From contig MU859167.1 of assembly GCA_033297205.1 (NCBI GenBank), positions 54,743-118,742 of the forward strand: 64,000 nt of DNA, in the 5' to 3' direction. Source of the stretch: Pseudoneurospora amorphoporcata. Taxonomy: Eukaryota > Ascomycota > Sordariomycetes > Sordariales > Sordariaceae. Position 1 is the first letter of the stretch. Each line of letters starts with the position of its first letter. The notes beneath the pieces are model-generated. The model saw nothing but the letters and a program-made list of their open reading frames with translations, did no database searches and was not told the origin of the DNA. Below, in pieces: positions 21,607 to 33,114 of this stretch. A program made the position numbers and the translations under genes.

Positions 21607-24496
21607 GGGGGCCTGGGCAGCAGCACCGAGCGGATGTGTGAGCAAGGGACAGCGCAGCGCAGCGCGGCGGGCGTAGGCATGACCCTGTGATGTCGCAAAT
21701 GTGAGTGCCGTTCGATTCGACCGCATGATCTTCCTTTTTCTCGATGGGTGTTTCCCAGTCGAAGTGGAAGCTTTTGTCGAATTCAAAATTTCCCAAATGA
21801 AGCCGTACCACTGATATACACGTATGAGCTCATGTGATCGGAATTTACAAGTAAAACTTATTCAAGTCTTTAACATGCATCCCTCTGTACACTAGGGATT
21901 TTGGTCCATGGTGTTGACTTTGATATATGCATACCGAAGTGCAACAAGACTTTATACCCCTTTTGGCCTTCTGTAACCATCAACAAACAATAGACGCCTC
22001 CGGTCGGAAAACTTGCCTTTGTTGTCCATCTTCATTCTTCAAAGACATGAATGAAAATATGCCCACATCCCGAATCCCCAAAATAAAGGGTCAAGTTAAA
22101 GCTGACCCCGGCGACCAGGCCAACAATCAACAGGCCACCCCAAACATTGCCGGCGCTTGACAAGCACTAGTTTCACGAGTCACGACTCTCCAAACTCCCA
22201 CTTGGGTTAAGTGTCATCTTGGGAAAGGCGGTCACCGTCTGCTGCCCGCCTTCAGCACATCGCATGTTGTTCACCACTTGCGATCGATCACCGTCGCCAT
22301 CGGTCCGTCAGTTTGATATCCCCTTTCCCCTGCCGTTACGCCTGTCGCCTTCGGAGGCTGGGTTGACGGCGGATGGTCGGCGAGCGGCGGCTGATGAGAC
22401 AGGCTTCATCCTCCCTGTCCTCTCCTCCTCGCACTTCTCGACTTTTCACGGTTCCGTCTTCGGATTTGACATTTGACAGGCACCTCCACCAAGCTCATCG
22501 ATACCCATACCCTGTCGTCTTTATCGTGGGGGGAGAACCTCGTCCTCACAAGGGACCCCTCTTTCTTTCTCCAACTCGGGCTCTGTATATTTCTATCTAT
22601 AGGTATCTTCAGTACCATGTCAAATCTGTCATTGATGCTATTATCGATCGAGTTAGCATGGCGGGCAAGCTCGGAGGCGGGGTCATGATGATTGATGTCC
22701 AACTCCGCTGTTGGGCTCAGTTGTAAGGAATATCCGTGTCTTTCCAAGTCTCTAGAAATTGAAGTCGAAAGACTAGAGATTCATGGCGGTGATGGTAATG
22801 TTCTCTCTCCCCCCTTTTCCCAATAGTGAACGCCGTCCAATCAAACATTGCGCGGATCTACAATACTTGCAATGTTTATGTATACAGCTGAGCTTTTGTA
22901 TGTGAATGTACATATGCATGTACAAAGGGCCACGCACCACATCACGATTCGGCCACCGCAACTGCACCGCAACGGCAACGGCAACTGCAAACGCAAATGC
23001 AATCAACAGCCGACCGAACGGCGACGGACGATTGACCGATACCGCTTTCGTGGTGAGTGGATGTGCTGAAAAAAAGCGTGGTTGAAGGAAGTTCCTTCTC
23101 CGCTCCGAGAACACTGAGTGCACTCCACTCACCGAAAAGCTCCAGTTACCCAAAATCTCATCCCCGTAGCATTAGCGTTTCGATAGTTGCATATTCTACC
23201 CAAAGTCCAATGCATAGATCAGGGGATGGATGGATGGGCCCTCGAGAAAACCCTTCAAAATATTGAAAACCAGTGGCTGGTGTTGACCCCTGTTGGTGGT
23301 ACTACAGTGTTGGTACGTGATGTGGTAACGTCGAAAATTTCAATGTTCACAATGTGCAGTACCAAAGTGGAAAAAGGGAAGTCATTCCCAATTCCGATTT
23401 CAGGGGTTCGGGCTTCTAATCAGATCTTGTTGTTTTGTTGGGACGGCGATTCCTGCCAAGGCTACCTTACTTGGATTTAAACGACGGCGAGGTTGACTTG
23501 ACTTTCATCCTCATCTGCTTACATACGCGGATAATGTGCTATAGAGATCCTACAGTATTGCCATCTGAAATTGCGTTGCAAGTTGCAAGATGAAGCCGCA
23601 GCCTCTCAGCCCCAAAGGATCAAACGTTTACGCTATCCGCGTAATCCAGAGGCTTCCAACTTGATTAGTGCTGACTGCTGACGGACTTTAGCAAGTCGTC
23701 GCGGCTGAGAAGTCGTGGGTCGAATACTGCCCCTTGTAATTCCCTGGACTGCTGGGTACGCGTATGGCCAGAGGCAAGTAAAAGGGCAGTGCAGTTGTTC
23801 CATGTAGAACCGACGAAGCTTTGGGTAGGTACATAGCTCTCGTGAAGGTTTACATCAAGTGTTTACATCAAATGGTGAGCCGCAAGCAGATGCCAAGATG
23901 CCCCTGAGACGCAACGGGAGGATGAGAAGGCGGGGAACCAACGACGACGACGACGACAAGGGCGACAAACTTGACAATTGCGCCACCAACCAACTAGTGA
24001 ACACACAAAGGCAGAAACAAAGGGGGAACAAACTTGCCATTAATAGAAAGGAGAGAAAAGGAATGAAAATGTCTTCCCTTGCATGGTAGTAGATACGGTT
24101 GGTTTGGCTGAGCTAGGAATAACCTCCTGAATGCTTTGATAATATATCCGCATTAATATGTCTAATCCTCTGGTATCATATCTCCCGTATCCCGAAAATC
24201 AAGTGGTGATGTCGTCAAATCATAAGCAAAGTCTTCATACCCATACGGAGGTGGCGGAATTATCACCAACCAGTCACGAAAACCCATCATGAAGCCAGAA
24301 GGAAGTGAGTAAGAGAAATCATGAAAGCAAAACGCCCGCCGGTTATTCACGTTTGGTATAGTAAAACCCCGAAGAAAAAAAAGAGTCCATACAACTGAGA
24401 AGGGCCCGCTTATCAAAATCCTCAGAAAGACATGATTATAACATTATAAGAGAACCAACCGCCTGCCCAACCTATCCTCCAGAACAAAAAAAGGGA
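21607..24496. other. Intergenic region between the retroelement and the kinase gene
   Basis: Composition returns to unique, GC-balanced sequence at 21602. I see no gene. Several plus-strand frames (for example 22219-22726 and 23057-23480) overlap each other and lack recognisable features. A GAC-rich run occurs near 23941-23960. Confidence 0.45.
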
Positions 24497-25474
24497 TCAT
24501 CGCTTAACACTAGTCCCATTCCACAGCCCCTTCCCAGTCTCGACAACCTTATTCTCGATACTGCCCGGCCGTAGAATACTCGGCACATCCGCACGCTGCG
24601 CATGTGCGTTCCCTTGGGAGGTAGTCTGGGTACTCCCATGCACCGGCACCGGCGGCGCTGACTCCGATGATGGTGTTGACGCATCCCTCATAAGGACATC
24701 GTCCCCATTTCTAGAGCTCCCTCCTCCCTCCCCATTATTCTCCGGCTGCGTCCCATACCCGCTATCCTTGGTGACATTGCTGCTCGCCGTCGACACCATG
24801 CTGGCTTCCTTTCCGAGCGTTGCGCCGAGCGCTACTGCTAACCCGTCATCAACTCCTGGGCCTCCTACTGCCGGTACTGCCGCCGCCGCCGCCTTCTTCT
24901 TCGCCGCTGGCTCACGGCTCCTCCCACCGTTCATGAACTGGCCCTCGCGAAGCTTGTTAATCGCGCGCACTGTATCGATAGCCGCATGCAGCGTCCTTCT
25001 CGCATTAAAGTTCTTCTTGACAGTCGGCAGCAGATTAGCGCCCTTGTCCGCGTTCCCGTCGGCCGCCCAGCCGGCGACGAAGGGGTGCTGCAGCGCCTCG
25101 TGGGCGGTCATGCGCTTGTCCGGGTCGATTGTCAGACATCTCCTAATGAAATCCTTGCCGCTGTCCGAGACGCCGCGCCAGTACTCAAGCGGGGTGAAGG
25201 AGTAATCGGCGTTGAGGATGGCTTGCATCTCCTCGAAGTCCGAGTCGCGGTCGAAGGGGGTGTAGCCGCACAGCAGGAAATAGGTGATTACTCCTAGAGC
25301 CCAGAGATCGACGGGCTTGCCGTGCCCCGTCTTTTTGAAGATCTCGGGCGCCATGTAGCCGGGCGTGCCGCAGGTGGTGGTCAGCACGTGGAATTGCTCC
25401 TCGTCCATGATCCGGCTGAGACCAAAGTCGGCGATCAGCAGGTCGGCGTTGTCCTCGGGCGTGCGGAAGAGCAG

Positions 25475-25510
<36 letters not shown>

Positions 25511-25989
25511 GTCGTGCAGGTAGGCGACGGCGGACAGGGTGGCGCGGATGAGGTCGGCGGCGTCGGATTCGTAGTATGATCCCTTGCGGCAGATGCGGTC
25601 GAAGAGCTCGCCGCCCAGGGCCAGGTCGGTGACGAGGTAGAGGTTGTTCATGGTCTCGAAGTAGTCGACTAGGGTCAGGATGTTCTGGTGGCCCATGGAG
25701 ACCTTCTTGAGCACGGCGATTTCATTGCGAACCTGTGGTTCTTCCGCGTTAGTGTATAGACAGTGACAACTTGCGCATCGCTTCCACGACGATAAAAGAT
25801 TGGAGGCGTACGTACCATGTGTTCCCGGCCGGCCATCAGGCGCTTGTTAATCACCTTGGCCGCATAGTAGCGACCGGTGTCAATGTGTACGCATTCCTTG
25901 ACGACCGAGTATGAACCGGCGCCCAAAGTCTTGCCAACTTTGTATCGACACGGCTGCACTGCTGGTTGTTGACCGCTGGCGGCACTCAT
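24497..25989 (-). CDS. camk-1: Calcium/calmodulin-dependent protein kinase, CaMKI type (CAMK-1)
   Basis: A cytosolic Ser/Thr kinase activated by Ca2+/calmodulin. Exons 25989-25816 and 25732-24497 flank an 83-nt intron (GTACGT donor, CACAG acceptor) and encode 469 residues. The ATG at 25989 begins MSAASGQQPA, fitting the Gly loop (GAGSYSVV, from about residue 23); an upstream ATG at 26097 in the same frame is less likely. Lys45 (YYAAK), Asp139 (HRDLKPENLL), Asp160 (DFGLS) and the activation-loop Thr178 before CGTPGYMAPE are present, so the kinase should be active and phosphorylated by an upstream CaMKK. After the kinase domain, FNARRTLHAAIDTVRAINKL resembles the autoinhibitory and calmodulin-binding helix. 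The last roughly 130 residues are Ala/Ser/Asn-rich and disordered. Confidence 0.93.
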
Positions 25990-27274
25990 GGTCGCAAATG
26001 TGTAAAGGGCTTGTTCGAGGGCGTCCCGCAGGGGTGAGCCGATCAACGCTGGTGGCCGCAACGGTGTCGTCGGGATCTGCTTGCTAGACTGTCGCAAGAA
26101 AGGGCAAACTCGATGGAGAGGTATAGTTGTTCGAGTGGCTTTGTCGAATCAGCGGATGGCTCAAGGTACTGTACACGAAGGAAGTCGAGCGGGAGAAGAT
26201 GCACCCGTACTATATGCGGTCACCGATATATCGCTGCGGAATGTCGGAAAGGTAGCAATCGGGCTGCCCGTGGGCTGACCGTCGGATTCGTTCGCCAGGT
26301 AGTTCGAGACAAGCTACCTCTAGGTAGGTATGTAAGACAGGAGCACTAGCAGACAAATCAATCCAAGGCTCGAGGTGTGACACGAAGAGGCTGCTCGCCC
26401 CAGGTTGTATTGTCTGTTGGTTGTTTCTGTCACCGTAAGCCAACCGATCAGTCAGGATGATATGTAAACCTACCTAGCGGGGGCTAGACCCCTCAATACC
26501 AACCAGTGGACGGGAAGGGGTCCAGTTAGACCTACCTACCTAGAGGACGGTACCTTAGGTACCTACCTTCACTTATCGATAGCGGTGGAGGCACACCGAG
26601 ACTCGAGCCCTTCCTCGTCTGGCTTCCTGGTCCTCGTGATGCACGTATGCCCGTTGCCTTTTGCGCCGTTTGACAAAGAATTGTAAGTTAACCAAGTGTG
26701 TGGCTCATAATCATAAAAGGATCTTCGCTATAGTATCTACAGAATTTGTGCAATGTGTTGTTGTTACCAGATTGTCTCATGTCTCTGCAGTCAGCCGCCC
26801 CCCGTAATGCCATTTCAGCTGCCCCGCATTTCTCCTTACATGGTGGGTATCTCTTGTGTCTTGGCACCGTCTTGTCAGGTCCCGTCCGGGGTCGGGGCCG
26901 ATCAACCTCTCCACTTTTTTAGCAACAATGTTCCCCGTTCCGCCCTCAGAGATATCCGCACCACCACCGGGCCCGTTCTCCGGAATTCCTTCACATCAAT
27001 CATCGGCCTTGGCCGGAGCTATGAGCTCAACCTTGATGCATCCACAGGACTCCATCCGTCGTTATTACCGTCCGCAAACCACATTGCCATCTCCCACCAA
27101 CCACTACCTGAAAGGAGCCCAGGTTGGCGAGAGGATACCTCTACTGCGGAATCGCTATACCATATATGCAAAAAAACAACAAAGCATAGGTCCTAGCTCA
27201 GTTGGACAGCGGACGGCGCGTGAAAGCTGTGGAAATCGTACCAAAGACATTCCCTAGTCGCAAAAAGTCCCTGT
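25990..27274. other. Upstream region of camk-1 / downstream of the acetyltransferase gene
   Basis: No gene recognised. The plus-strand frames at 26753-27257 are short and overlap each other. At 27191-27207 the words TAGCTCAGTTGG resemble a tRNA A-box, but no matching acceptor stem or B-box follows. Confidence 0.45.
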
Positions 27275-30200
27275 TCACTTCCTCTTGTCGTGCTTGGGCT
27301 TCTTTCCCTTCTTGTCGCCCCTATCCTTCTTTTCGGGCTTCTCCTCCTCATACACGGGCTCGGCCTTGCGCTTCTTAGTCTTGACACTGACAAGCGGGTT
27401 GACCTTTCCTTCCTTGGTAGCCTTGGCGACCCGCTTCTCGGCCTCTCTCCACTCGGCATCACCTCCGTCGATCTCATACTGATCCAGCGGAAGGGAGTCA
27501 ATGAGCTCTCTCTGCTTGGCCCTGATGGCCTTCATGGCCTGGTCTCCGCCCTCGGCGAGCTCGTCATCCAAGCTCTGGCCAAGGGGCACGAACTGGTTCT
27601 CAATGATCTCATCATCGTGCGCCGCAGAGGCGTCCTCAGTCGAGACGCCGATCTGCTGAGGCATCTCCTTGGCGATGGCACCCTCAACCAGCGAAGCAAG
27701 GTGCGTGCTGATCTTGCGCATGATCTTGATGAAGATAGCCAGAAGCTGGGAGGAAGGAAGAGTGAGCTCTCCGGCAATCGCATCAATCTCCTTCCGCTGG
27801 AGACCGATTGCCAACAGAATAGCCTGCTGAAGACCACTGAGCTGGAGGTTCGACCTAATGCGGCCCTCGAAGAAGAGCTGCGCAATGCTGGGGATAAGAT
27901 CGAGAACAACATGGTAATCAAGGAGGCCATTTGCATAGCTCTCAAGACGCTTGTGGTCGAAGGGCGTCAGGAGCTTGTCCAACTCCGCCTTCTCCAGCGG
28001 TGTAGGCTCGTTGGAGGGGTCCAGCTTGGCGCCGGCACTGGCAGACTCCTCGATGGTCAACGCCAAGATGGCCGGGAACTCGCGGAACTTGTAAGACAAG
28101 AGAGAGAGGAAACGGCGGTGGAAGTCGTTCGCAAAAGCGCCCAGCCAGCTGGGGTCGGTGCCATCGCCAAGAGGGCGCAACATAACGCAAGTATGCTCGC
28201 CCGTCAAGTCGTTGGCAGTTTGCCTCAAGTAGACTGGAGCAAACTGAGCACGCTTCCAGAACTTGTGGAGCGGCTGGGTGAGGCCGTAACTGACACCAAT
28301 GTACTCAAGAGGCTCAGGGCGACGCTCGGCGAGCTTGGCGAAAAGGGGCGGAAGCTCGTTCATATCGCGAACCTTGATATCGTCGAAAAGACTGGCGTTT
28401 GCAAGCTCAGCGTCCGTCACGCGGGGAGCGCTCTTGGGTACGATAGTGCCAGTCTCCTCGGAAAGGTTGGCGAACTTGCCCTCGTAGTAGTCGACAAGCA
28501 GCTGGAGCGCCCTCGAGCCGTAGCCCATGGACACGTAGTCAGGGTTGGTAGCAATTCTGACAACGCGAGCACCGGAAAGCGAGGCGAACTCATCATCCTG
28601 GAACTGCTGGCTCACAAGCCAGGGGATCAAGTCACCAGCAGGCTGCGAGCCCCTGCTGAGACTGTTAAGAATGCTCTGCTTGCTAATCTTACCCTCCAGA
28701 GAGACCTGGATAACACACAAAGGCTCGGGCAACCTGCCCTCAACGATAGGAGCAGTAAGAACGAAGAGCTCGTGGGCTGGAGCATCACTCATAAGCTGCA
28801 GGTCGTTGGGCGAGTTCTTGTAGTGACTGGCCACATAAAGCGCAACCATCTGCTGGAGGAACTTTTCGGAAACAGGGTGGAAGGAGAAGAGGGTGTCGCG
28901 GTTGACGTGGAGTAGCTCGCACTGAGAGGGATCGGGGCATCCCTGAGTGTTGAGCTTAGACCTGGGCAGGGTGGCGTCCAAGCAGAGAAGAGTGTTCAAC
29001 CACTTCTCAACCGGATCTCCCTGGGCGTAACGGATGGGCTCAGAAAGAGTGATTTCCTTGAGCGACCGACCACCAGTGAAAACGGTCTCTGTGTCCTTGG
29101 CCGCCTTGCCACTCGTCCTGTCGACCTCAACGGCGTCCTTAACACCGGCACCAGTCCTAGACTGCTCCCTAAGCTGCTTGATAAGCTTGAGGGAAAGCGA
29201 GCGGCCGGTACCTTCATAACCGCTGATGGTGGAGGCCATGAAGACGAGGTAAGGGCCCATGAGCTTCTTGACCAGGGGCAGAGGAATAGCAGCAGCTTCA
29301 TCGATGACGAGCAGTTCAGCCTGGCCAAGGACATGGGCGTCCTGGGGGCGAATATACTGGATGGTCTGACGGTGGTTTCTGTGGATGTTGACTCTAACGA
29401 TGGCCTTGTTGAATTCGGGGTTCGTCGATTGGATGATGGAGTAGTCGGCATGGTCCTTGTAATCCAAAGCGTCGAATCCCTTGAAGACAAACTCGAACAA
29501 GGTCTTCAAGTTTTCTGGCGAAGGAGAGGTGATGAAGATGTTGCTATAACCGTAAGCGACGGCGGCCGCAATAGCAACACCCATAGCAGCGGATTTACCA
29601 CGACCACGAGCCGCAGTCAGGGTAACTGTGTTGCGCAGAGTCTTCTCCGCAATAGCATCGACGAAGGTGAGTAGGGCCTTGGCCTGGTCAGTCGTACGGG
29701 CCAGCTGGACGAGCGAGCCGATGGGCTGAGTATCCGCAAGCGACTCCTTGATCTTGTCCAACTCCTTCTTTGCCGGATTGACCTCCTCGTCGTCGGTGGG
29801 GCGAGGTAGCGCCTTGACAGCCTTGCCGCCGGAAATGGGGAGAACGTTGAGCTCGTCGTCGACAACCAAGCAGGACTCGCAGCTGCCGAGAGAAAGGATG
29901 AAGCGCTCGTTGAATCTCGCAACAACGTCGTCGTGGGCTTCGGTTCGGTATCTCGAGTGTACGTCCATGGAAAGGGTGTAAAGCTGCTTCAAGCTGTTCA
30001 TGCCCTTCAAGAGCAGAATAACCAAGCCGCCACCTTCGACAGTTTCGATGGTGCGGGCCAGGATATTGGGTGTCATGGCCTCGAAATCTTGCAGAATGCA
30101 CATGCCGTACGTGTTACCGAGAATCTTTTCGGTTTCCTTGTAGTAGACATATCGGATATCGTTGAGGGAGATGAAGAGTTCGAAAGGGTCCTCGGAGTTG

Positions 30201-30646
30201 GCCTCGCGAACGCCACGCTTGATTTCCTTCTTGATCTTGTTTTCGCGCTTCTTGCGATGACTTGTGAAACCGAGAAGCTTGCTCTTGTATGCCCAGAGAA
30301 CGGACTTATTGTGCTTCATGTTCGCATTGGAGAGGATGTAGTAAACTGGAAAGCTGCACGTCAGCCATCATCGGTAGCTTGTCGGGAGAAGGTAGTCGCG
30401 ATCGAGGACAGAGGGTCTTTGGGGAGGAACGAGTCGACATACGGTGGACAATGGCCTCCTTGGAGTGGTCGCCCACAACAACGAAGAAGCTACGCTTCTT
30501 CTCCTGCATGCCATTGCGAATGAGCGCGGGAATGCGCGAATCACTGTAACAAAAGAAAACAATTGATTAGCCACAAGACAAATGGACGATGATACTCAGT
30601 ACATGAGGAACAGAAGACTGGAAACCTACATGACTTTTTGTGACAT
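27275..30646 (-). CDS. RNA cytidine acetyltransferase, Kre33/NAT10 family
   Basis: Makes N4-acetylcytidine in 18S rRNA and some tRNAs, using ATP and acetyl-CoA, in the nucleolus; needed for small-subunit assembly. Three exons, 30646-30630 (17 nt), 30543-30443 and 30345-27275, encode 1,062 residues, the usual family length. The junctions restore the conserved start MSQKVIDSRIPALIRN and then AIVHLYYILSNANMK. After the N-terminal TmcA-like domain comes the Walker A loop AARGRGKSAAMG (about residues 284-294) with the LLVIDEAAAIPLP helicase motif. The GNAT acetyl-CoA site follows (VVRIATNPDYVSMGYGSRAL), then a winged helix-like tRNA-binding region and a Lys-rich tail (KKGKKPKHDKRK), typical of nucleolar proteins. 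No defect seen. The 541-codon open frame on the opposite strand (27290-28915) is a codon-bias shadow. Confidence 0.96.
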
Positions 30647-31116
30647 GATGAAGACTGGTGGCAGATCCGAACTGTCACGCTTGTCGAGAGGAGGAGACCC
30701 AGTTCTAACTCGAGACGGACTCGGGGCAGACAGCAGCGACCAGACAGTCGTAACGGCTGGCCATTAAGGGCCCAAAAAAATTATGCCCACCGAATTATTC
30801 TGCCGGGCGGTAAGGCCCCACTGTTTACCAACCTTACCGCTTTCAGTCAAGCGTCCGGCGGCTCTGGCATGGACAGGGGCAGCATGAGGGTAACGCACGG
30901 ATCACATACGTCAGGTACGGGGTCTGGCGGTGGTTAAGTGATAACCGATAAGATTGGGTCTCATCCTCTTCTCACCTGGACTAGTATATAATTGAGAACT
31001 TGTTTGATCTCTTTTTGAGATCTCGGTTGATCTGCCACACATGTTGAGTAGGCTTTCGAAATATAGTTTCCATCCGTTCTGGCCACGCGACAAACCAATA
31101 TACCGTCGTCGTGACA

Positions 31117-31895
31117 CTAGTAGTCAGACCCTCCGCCCTTCCTGGACTGTTTCTTGGAGCTCAGGAACTTCTTCTCCTTTAGTCGAACCTCTGTTGCAGT
31201 TTTCTTTCTGCGAGTTCCTCCACTGTCAGAGACCTTCATCTCAAAATTATGCTCAGATTATTTGAAGGAAACATACAGTGCCTCATATTTACGTGCTTTG
31301 TCGGGACTCGACTCTGCGGGGACCGTCTTCGCGTATAAACCCATGAGCTCGTCATACAACTTTTGGTGGTTCGCGGCCTGGTTGGCACTTCTGCTGCGCT
31401 CGGTCTGTGCCTGTATGGTTATTGAGTCACTGCCCCTGGTATAGTATTTTGAGTTTCGAAGCTTGGCATGTAGGATCTTGGGAACGTGAGCCTGAAGTTT
31501 TGAGATGGGCCATGTTGTTGTTGCTTTCGTTTCTGTCCTACTCAGGGTTAACTTGGATGGTCTAGACCTGGCATGAATGGATATGATGGCGGCTAACTGA
31601 AGGGGGTGACGAACTTGTTTACATGCTGGCCTCCGGGGCCGCTGGAGCGTGAAAAGGAGGTGTCACCTTGTGGAAGAGTGCTTGGCTGGAATGACTTGTG
31701 CCACCTGCGTGCTTCGGCTAGCTCATCCGGGTCAAACCCAGCGTCAAATGCTTGATATCGAGCCAGCCTTTTAGTCACCATCACGGGGCTTGGGTCCAAG
31801 GCCCAAGCAGGGCGCAGGCGGGCCATGGGCGAGAGGCTGGCAAAGAGCCTCATCCTGATGTCGTTCATCCTGTCAGTGCAGCTATTCCTTTGCAT
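31117..31895 (-). CDS. Mitochondrial peptidyl-tRNA hydrolase with GGQ (RF-1) domain, ICT1/Pth4 type
   Basis: Codon-independent release-factor-like protein that frees stalled mitochondrial ribosomes by hydrolysing peptidyl-tRNA. Three exons (31895-31615, 31537-31277, 31222-31117) give 215 residues. Introns are 77 nt (GTTCGT donor, GAGTAG acceptor) and 54 nt (GTATGT, CTGACAG). The first junction restores QHVNKTETKATTTW across the GGQ motif, which is itself intact in SRSSGPGGQHVNK (GGQ at about residues 88-90). The domain continues with RNSKYYTRGSDSITIQAQTE, and the protein ends with a Lys/Arg-rich tail (RKKTATEV, then KEKKFLSSKKQSRK), as in ICT1 and YOL114C. The N-terminus (MNDIRMRLFASLSPMARLR) looks like a mitochondrial targeting peptide. 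The start is uncertain: ATG 31895 is used, ATG 31868 is possible, and CTGACAG before the latter could be an acceptor. Confidence 0.85.
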
Positions 31896-33114
31896 CTACG
31901 ACATGTAGGAACCAAGCATTTACTGTATTAGCAGGCTCGATCTGTAAGTGGTGGTTTGTTATAGCACGCAGCCAGATGCAGCGGACATTTAGACATGCAA
32001 ATGCCGGGGGCACAGCGCTAAACGGGCACAGGATCGAGAGCCCCACCATCCCCCACCATCACTGCAGTCCCCCTGTTGCTTGCGTCGAGAAATTTCTTTG
32101 GATCAGCCTTGCAGAAGCCCCACTCTTTCAGAGATGCCAAGAGAGCTTCCACTTCCATTCTCTGTGGTGGTGCAGTGTCCTCAACAGCACTTTCAGCCCG
32201 TCGACCCGTGCCGTCGGGCATTCGATCAGCAGCTTCCTTTGATTCCGTCTGCCACCCCAATTCCTTCTGCCTTTTTTTTCTTTTTTTTCTTCTTTTGCAG
32301 ATGCGCACGTCTTGACTACCTACCATACTGCTGCTAGTCTGCCACTACTTGTCAATTTTGGCTTGGCTTGTAACACATCTTTTATTTATTTTTGTCTACT
32401 CCTCTCATCGCTCCGTGTTGGCAGCTTCACCTTCAGCTCAGCTTGAGCTCGGTCTTTGCGATTGAACACTCCTCAACTTGGCAGTGTGGCCCTCATCCGC
32501 CACGTCCAGAAAAAACAGCCAAAACGTAAAACCTGGAAGAAGCTCCGTCCGCCGCTCTCCGCTTGTTCCTCCTCCACTCCCTCCGCCCCGCGAATTGTAA
32601 TTGGAGAACGCGATCGGTTCTGGTTACCGTGACTTCTTTTCGCGGTCTTCTTCCACTTCCACTTCCACTTTAGTTGCAGCTCAGAGCAACTCTTCTTTCC
32701 CATCACCCCCCTTCCCATGCACATTGCTCATTACGCAGGTACAGCTAGGTAGCTCGTTGCGAACTGCTATTTACCTACCTCAACTTCCATCTCAAGTTCT
32801 CAACGTTGTCGCCCTTGCGGTGCTGCTCTCTCCAACCAAGCTCAACTCCACTAGCTCCTGTCTTCTCTCTCACTTCACTTCCAGTTCAGTTTGGTGATCT
32901 AGACGAAACCTCCAAACAGCGTTCCAAGGCGCAAACCGATTTGCCACATCCACCAGTCACAAGCTTGAACAACCGGCTCTGGCGACATTCTACTTCGGAA
33001 AACAAGACCTCCCGCGATACCGCTACTCTAACTACTTCAGTCTTGTCATACATCACTTCTCACCACCCTCGCAACAAGACTCTGACTATCCTCAGACCCT
33101 CTTAATTCCACTTG
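31896..33114. other. Divergent promoter and long 5' leader of the Nab3-like gene
   Basis: No supported gene. A 102-codon minus frame (32326-32018) and overlapping plus frames are not convincing. The CT/CA-rich stretch from about 32620 to 33110 resembles a long 5' untranslated leader with a few short upstream ATGs (for example about 32717). Confidence 0.45.

Noticed and set aside
27186..27260. tRNA-like A-box TAGCTCAGTTGG
   Set aside because: No complementary acceptor stem, no anticodon stem-loop and no B-box within a plausible distance, even allowing an intron.
27290..28915. 541-codon open frame on the plus strand
   Set aside because: Exactly antisense to the Kre33/NAT10 coding exon; strong third-position C/G bias leaves the opposite strand open. 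The translation is Leu/Val/Gly/Arg-rich and has no family features.
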